This document shows positions 5,211 to 6,215 of a stretch of DNA of 6,215 nt, in pieces (the first letter of the stretch is position 1; every line of letters starts with the position of its first letter). The translations under genes and the position numbers were made by a program. Below the pieces are notes generated by a model. It was given only the letters and a program-made list of their open reading frames with translations, was not told where the DNA came from and ran no database searches. This stretch comes from an uncultured Ignavibacteria bacterium (GTDB lineage Bacteria; Bacteroidota; Ignavibacteria; Kapaibacteriales; UBA961). The stretch lies in the NCBI GenBank assembly GCA_937868245.1, contig CALMMI010000700.1:1-6215 (forward strand). The letters are read 5' to 3'.

Positions 5211-6215
5211 ATGAAACGTAGAAACTTTATTAAAGCAGCTGCACCGGCAGCAGTTCTGCCTTTTATGATGAACGGTTTTACTATGAAAGCAATAGGACGC
5301 TCTCCATTTTTGGACGAGATTCTTGCCGGTGACCCGTGCTCCGATCGCGTATTTGTTATTATTCAACTTACAGGCGGTAATGACGGATTGAATACTGTAA
5401 TTCCTCTCGATCAATATTCAGCTTACAAAAATGCCCGTTCAAATATTGCAGTTGCTGATACAGGAACAGGCGCAGCACTTAAACTAACAGCTGCAACCGG
5501 ATTGCATCCTCAAATGACCGGATTGCAGTCGCTCTATAATAATGGAAAGTTGCGGGTAATTCAAAGTGTTGGGTATCCTACTCCCGACTTTTCGCATTTC
5601 CGTTCCTCGGATATATGGCTAACCGCTTCTGATTACGACCAAGTGCTTTCAACAGGATGGATTGGTAGGTATCTGGATAATGAGTTTCCCGGCTATCCTG
5701 CAAGCTATCCTAATGCATCAATGCCCGACCCGCTTGCAATCCAAATCGGTTCGATTGTTTCAACAGGACTCGAAGGACCAACTGCAAATATGGGAATGGC
5801 ATTTACCGACCCCAACACATTCTACAATATCGTTAACAACAAAACAGATTCCACTACAAGCCAACGGGCAGGGCAGGAACTTGCTTTTATCCGTAAGGTG
5901 GGTCAGCAAATCGAAAAGTTTGCAAATCCGGTTAAGAATGCAGCCGCAAAAGCTACAAATAAGTCCACATTGTATCCTACTGCCAAGACAAATTTACTTG
6001 CTGACCAACTCAAAATAGTTGCTCAACTTATAGCCGGCGGCTTGAAAACAAGAATATACCTTGTAAATTTAGGCGGGTTCGATACTCATGCCAGACAGGT
6101 AAACGGTGATGCAAGTGTAGGAATCCTCTCGCACGGCTCACTTCTCAATCAACTTTCAGTTGGTATTACTGCGTTCCAAGATGATTTGAGATTACTTGGG
6201 ATTCGAGACAGGGTG
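5211..6215 (+). CDS. DUF1501 domain-containing protein with Tat signal peptide (partial, C-terminus missing)
   Basis: The frame is open for 335 codons from the ATG at 5211 to the window edge, with no frameshift; family members usually have roughly 100 more residues. The N-terminus MKRRNFIKAAAPAAVLPFMM is a good twin-arginine signal: RRNFIK at 3-8 followed by a hydrophobic run (9-20), predicting export of the folded protein to the periplasm. Family stretches: VFVIIQLTGGNDGLNTVIPL at 47-66, GYPTPDFSHFRSSDIW at 121-136, GWIGRYLD at 149-156, LVNLGGFDTHARQ at 284-296, H308, and AFQDDLRLLGIRDRV at 321-335, which stops just before the usual SEFGR region. DUF1501 is related to the alkaline phosphatase/sulfatase superfamily, so D291, H293 and H308 are candidate metal ligands, but this is inference and no substrate is known. 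It sits 48 nt after the DUF1800 gene, presumably in one operon. Confidence 0.9.
   Translation, partial: MKRRNFIKAAAPAAVLPFMMNGFTMKAIGRSPFLDEILAGDPCSDRVFVIIQLTGGNDGLNTVIPLDQYSAYKNARSNIAVADTGTGAALKLTAATGLHPQMTGLQSLYNNGKLRVIQSVGYPTPDFSHFRSSDIWLTASDYDQVLSTGWIGRYLDNEFPGYPASYPNASMPDPLAIQIGSIVSTGLEGPTANMGMAFTDPNTFYNIVNNKTDSTTSQRAGQELAFIRKVGQQIEKFANPVKNAAAKATNKSTLYPTAKTNLLADQLKIVAQLIAGGLKTRIYLVNLGGFDTHARQVNGDASVGILSHGSLLNQLSVGITAFQDDLRLLGIRDRV

Noticed and set aside
4359..5414. Leftward open frames at 4359-4547, 4722-4988 and 5157-5414
   Set aside because: Antisense to the DUF1800 and DUF1501 genes, which carry clear family motifs in their own frames.
5662..6018. Rightward 118-codon open frame inside the DUF1501 gene
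   Set aside because: Out-of-frame shadow rich in Gln, Ser, Leu and Pro; the DUF1501 frame is continuous through it with conserved motifs.

Overview
The window comes from a Gram-negative, lipopolysaccharide-bearing bacterium of moderately low GC (about 40% by eye). The best guess is the Bacteroidota/Chlorobiota/Ignavibacteria-Kapabacteria area. This rests on three things: the DUF1800 + DUF1501 gene pair with its lineage-typical N-terminal motifs, a free-standing heptose-phosphate adenylyltransferase, and ribosome-binding sites that range from strong to absent. It is inferred from gene content, not demonstrated.

Layout. The left half (1-3234) is a leftward, co-oriented gene series. In transcription order it holds a 78-residue protein of unknown function, an LptG-like LPS-export permease, a YbcJ-like S4 RNA-binding protein, an RsmB-type 16S rRNA cytosine-C5 methyltransferase and, after a 179-nt gap, the first 49 codons of a heptose-1-phosphate adenylyltransferase (rfaE2/hldE C-terminal type) that runs off the left edge. 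Gaps between the first four genes are 12, 25 and 45 nt, so one transcript is plausible. The 179-nt gap carries a short element resembling a dispersed repeat. A divergent intergenic region (3235-3515) contains promoter-like sequences and small palindromes. The right half is rightward: a complete DUF1800 gene, then after 48 nt a DUF1501 gene that runs off the right edge.

How the genes fit together. lptG and rfaE2 both serve the outer membrane: heptose for the LPS inner core, and LPS transport to the surface. The S4 protein and the methyltransferase belong to ribosome and RNA metabolism. The DUF1800-DUF1501 pair is a widespread but functionally uncharacterised partnership. DUF1501 has a convincing twin-arginine (Tat) signal peptide, whereas its DUF1800 partner has an RRxFL motif at the same place but no hydrophobic segment after it.

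I saw no tRNA, rRNA, CRISPR array, transposase, integrase or clear rho-independent terminator. Most of the window looks like ordinary chromosome. The points most worth a second look are the DUF1800/DUF1501 pair, the unknown gene at the head of the lptG operon and the control sequences between the two divergent units.
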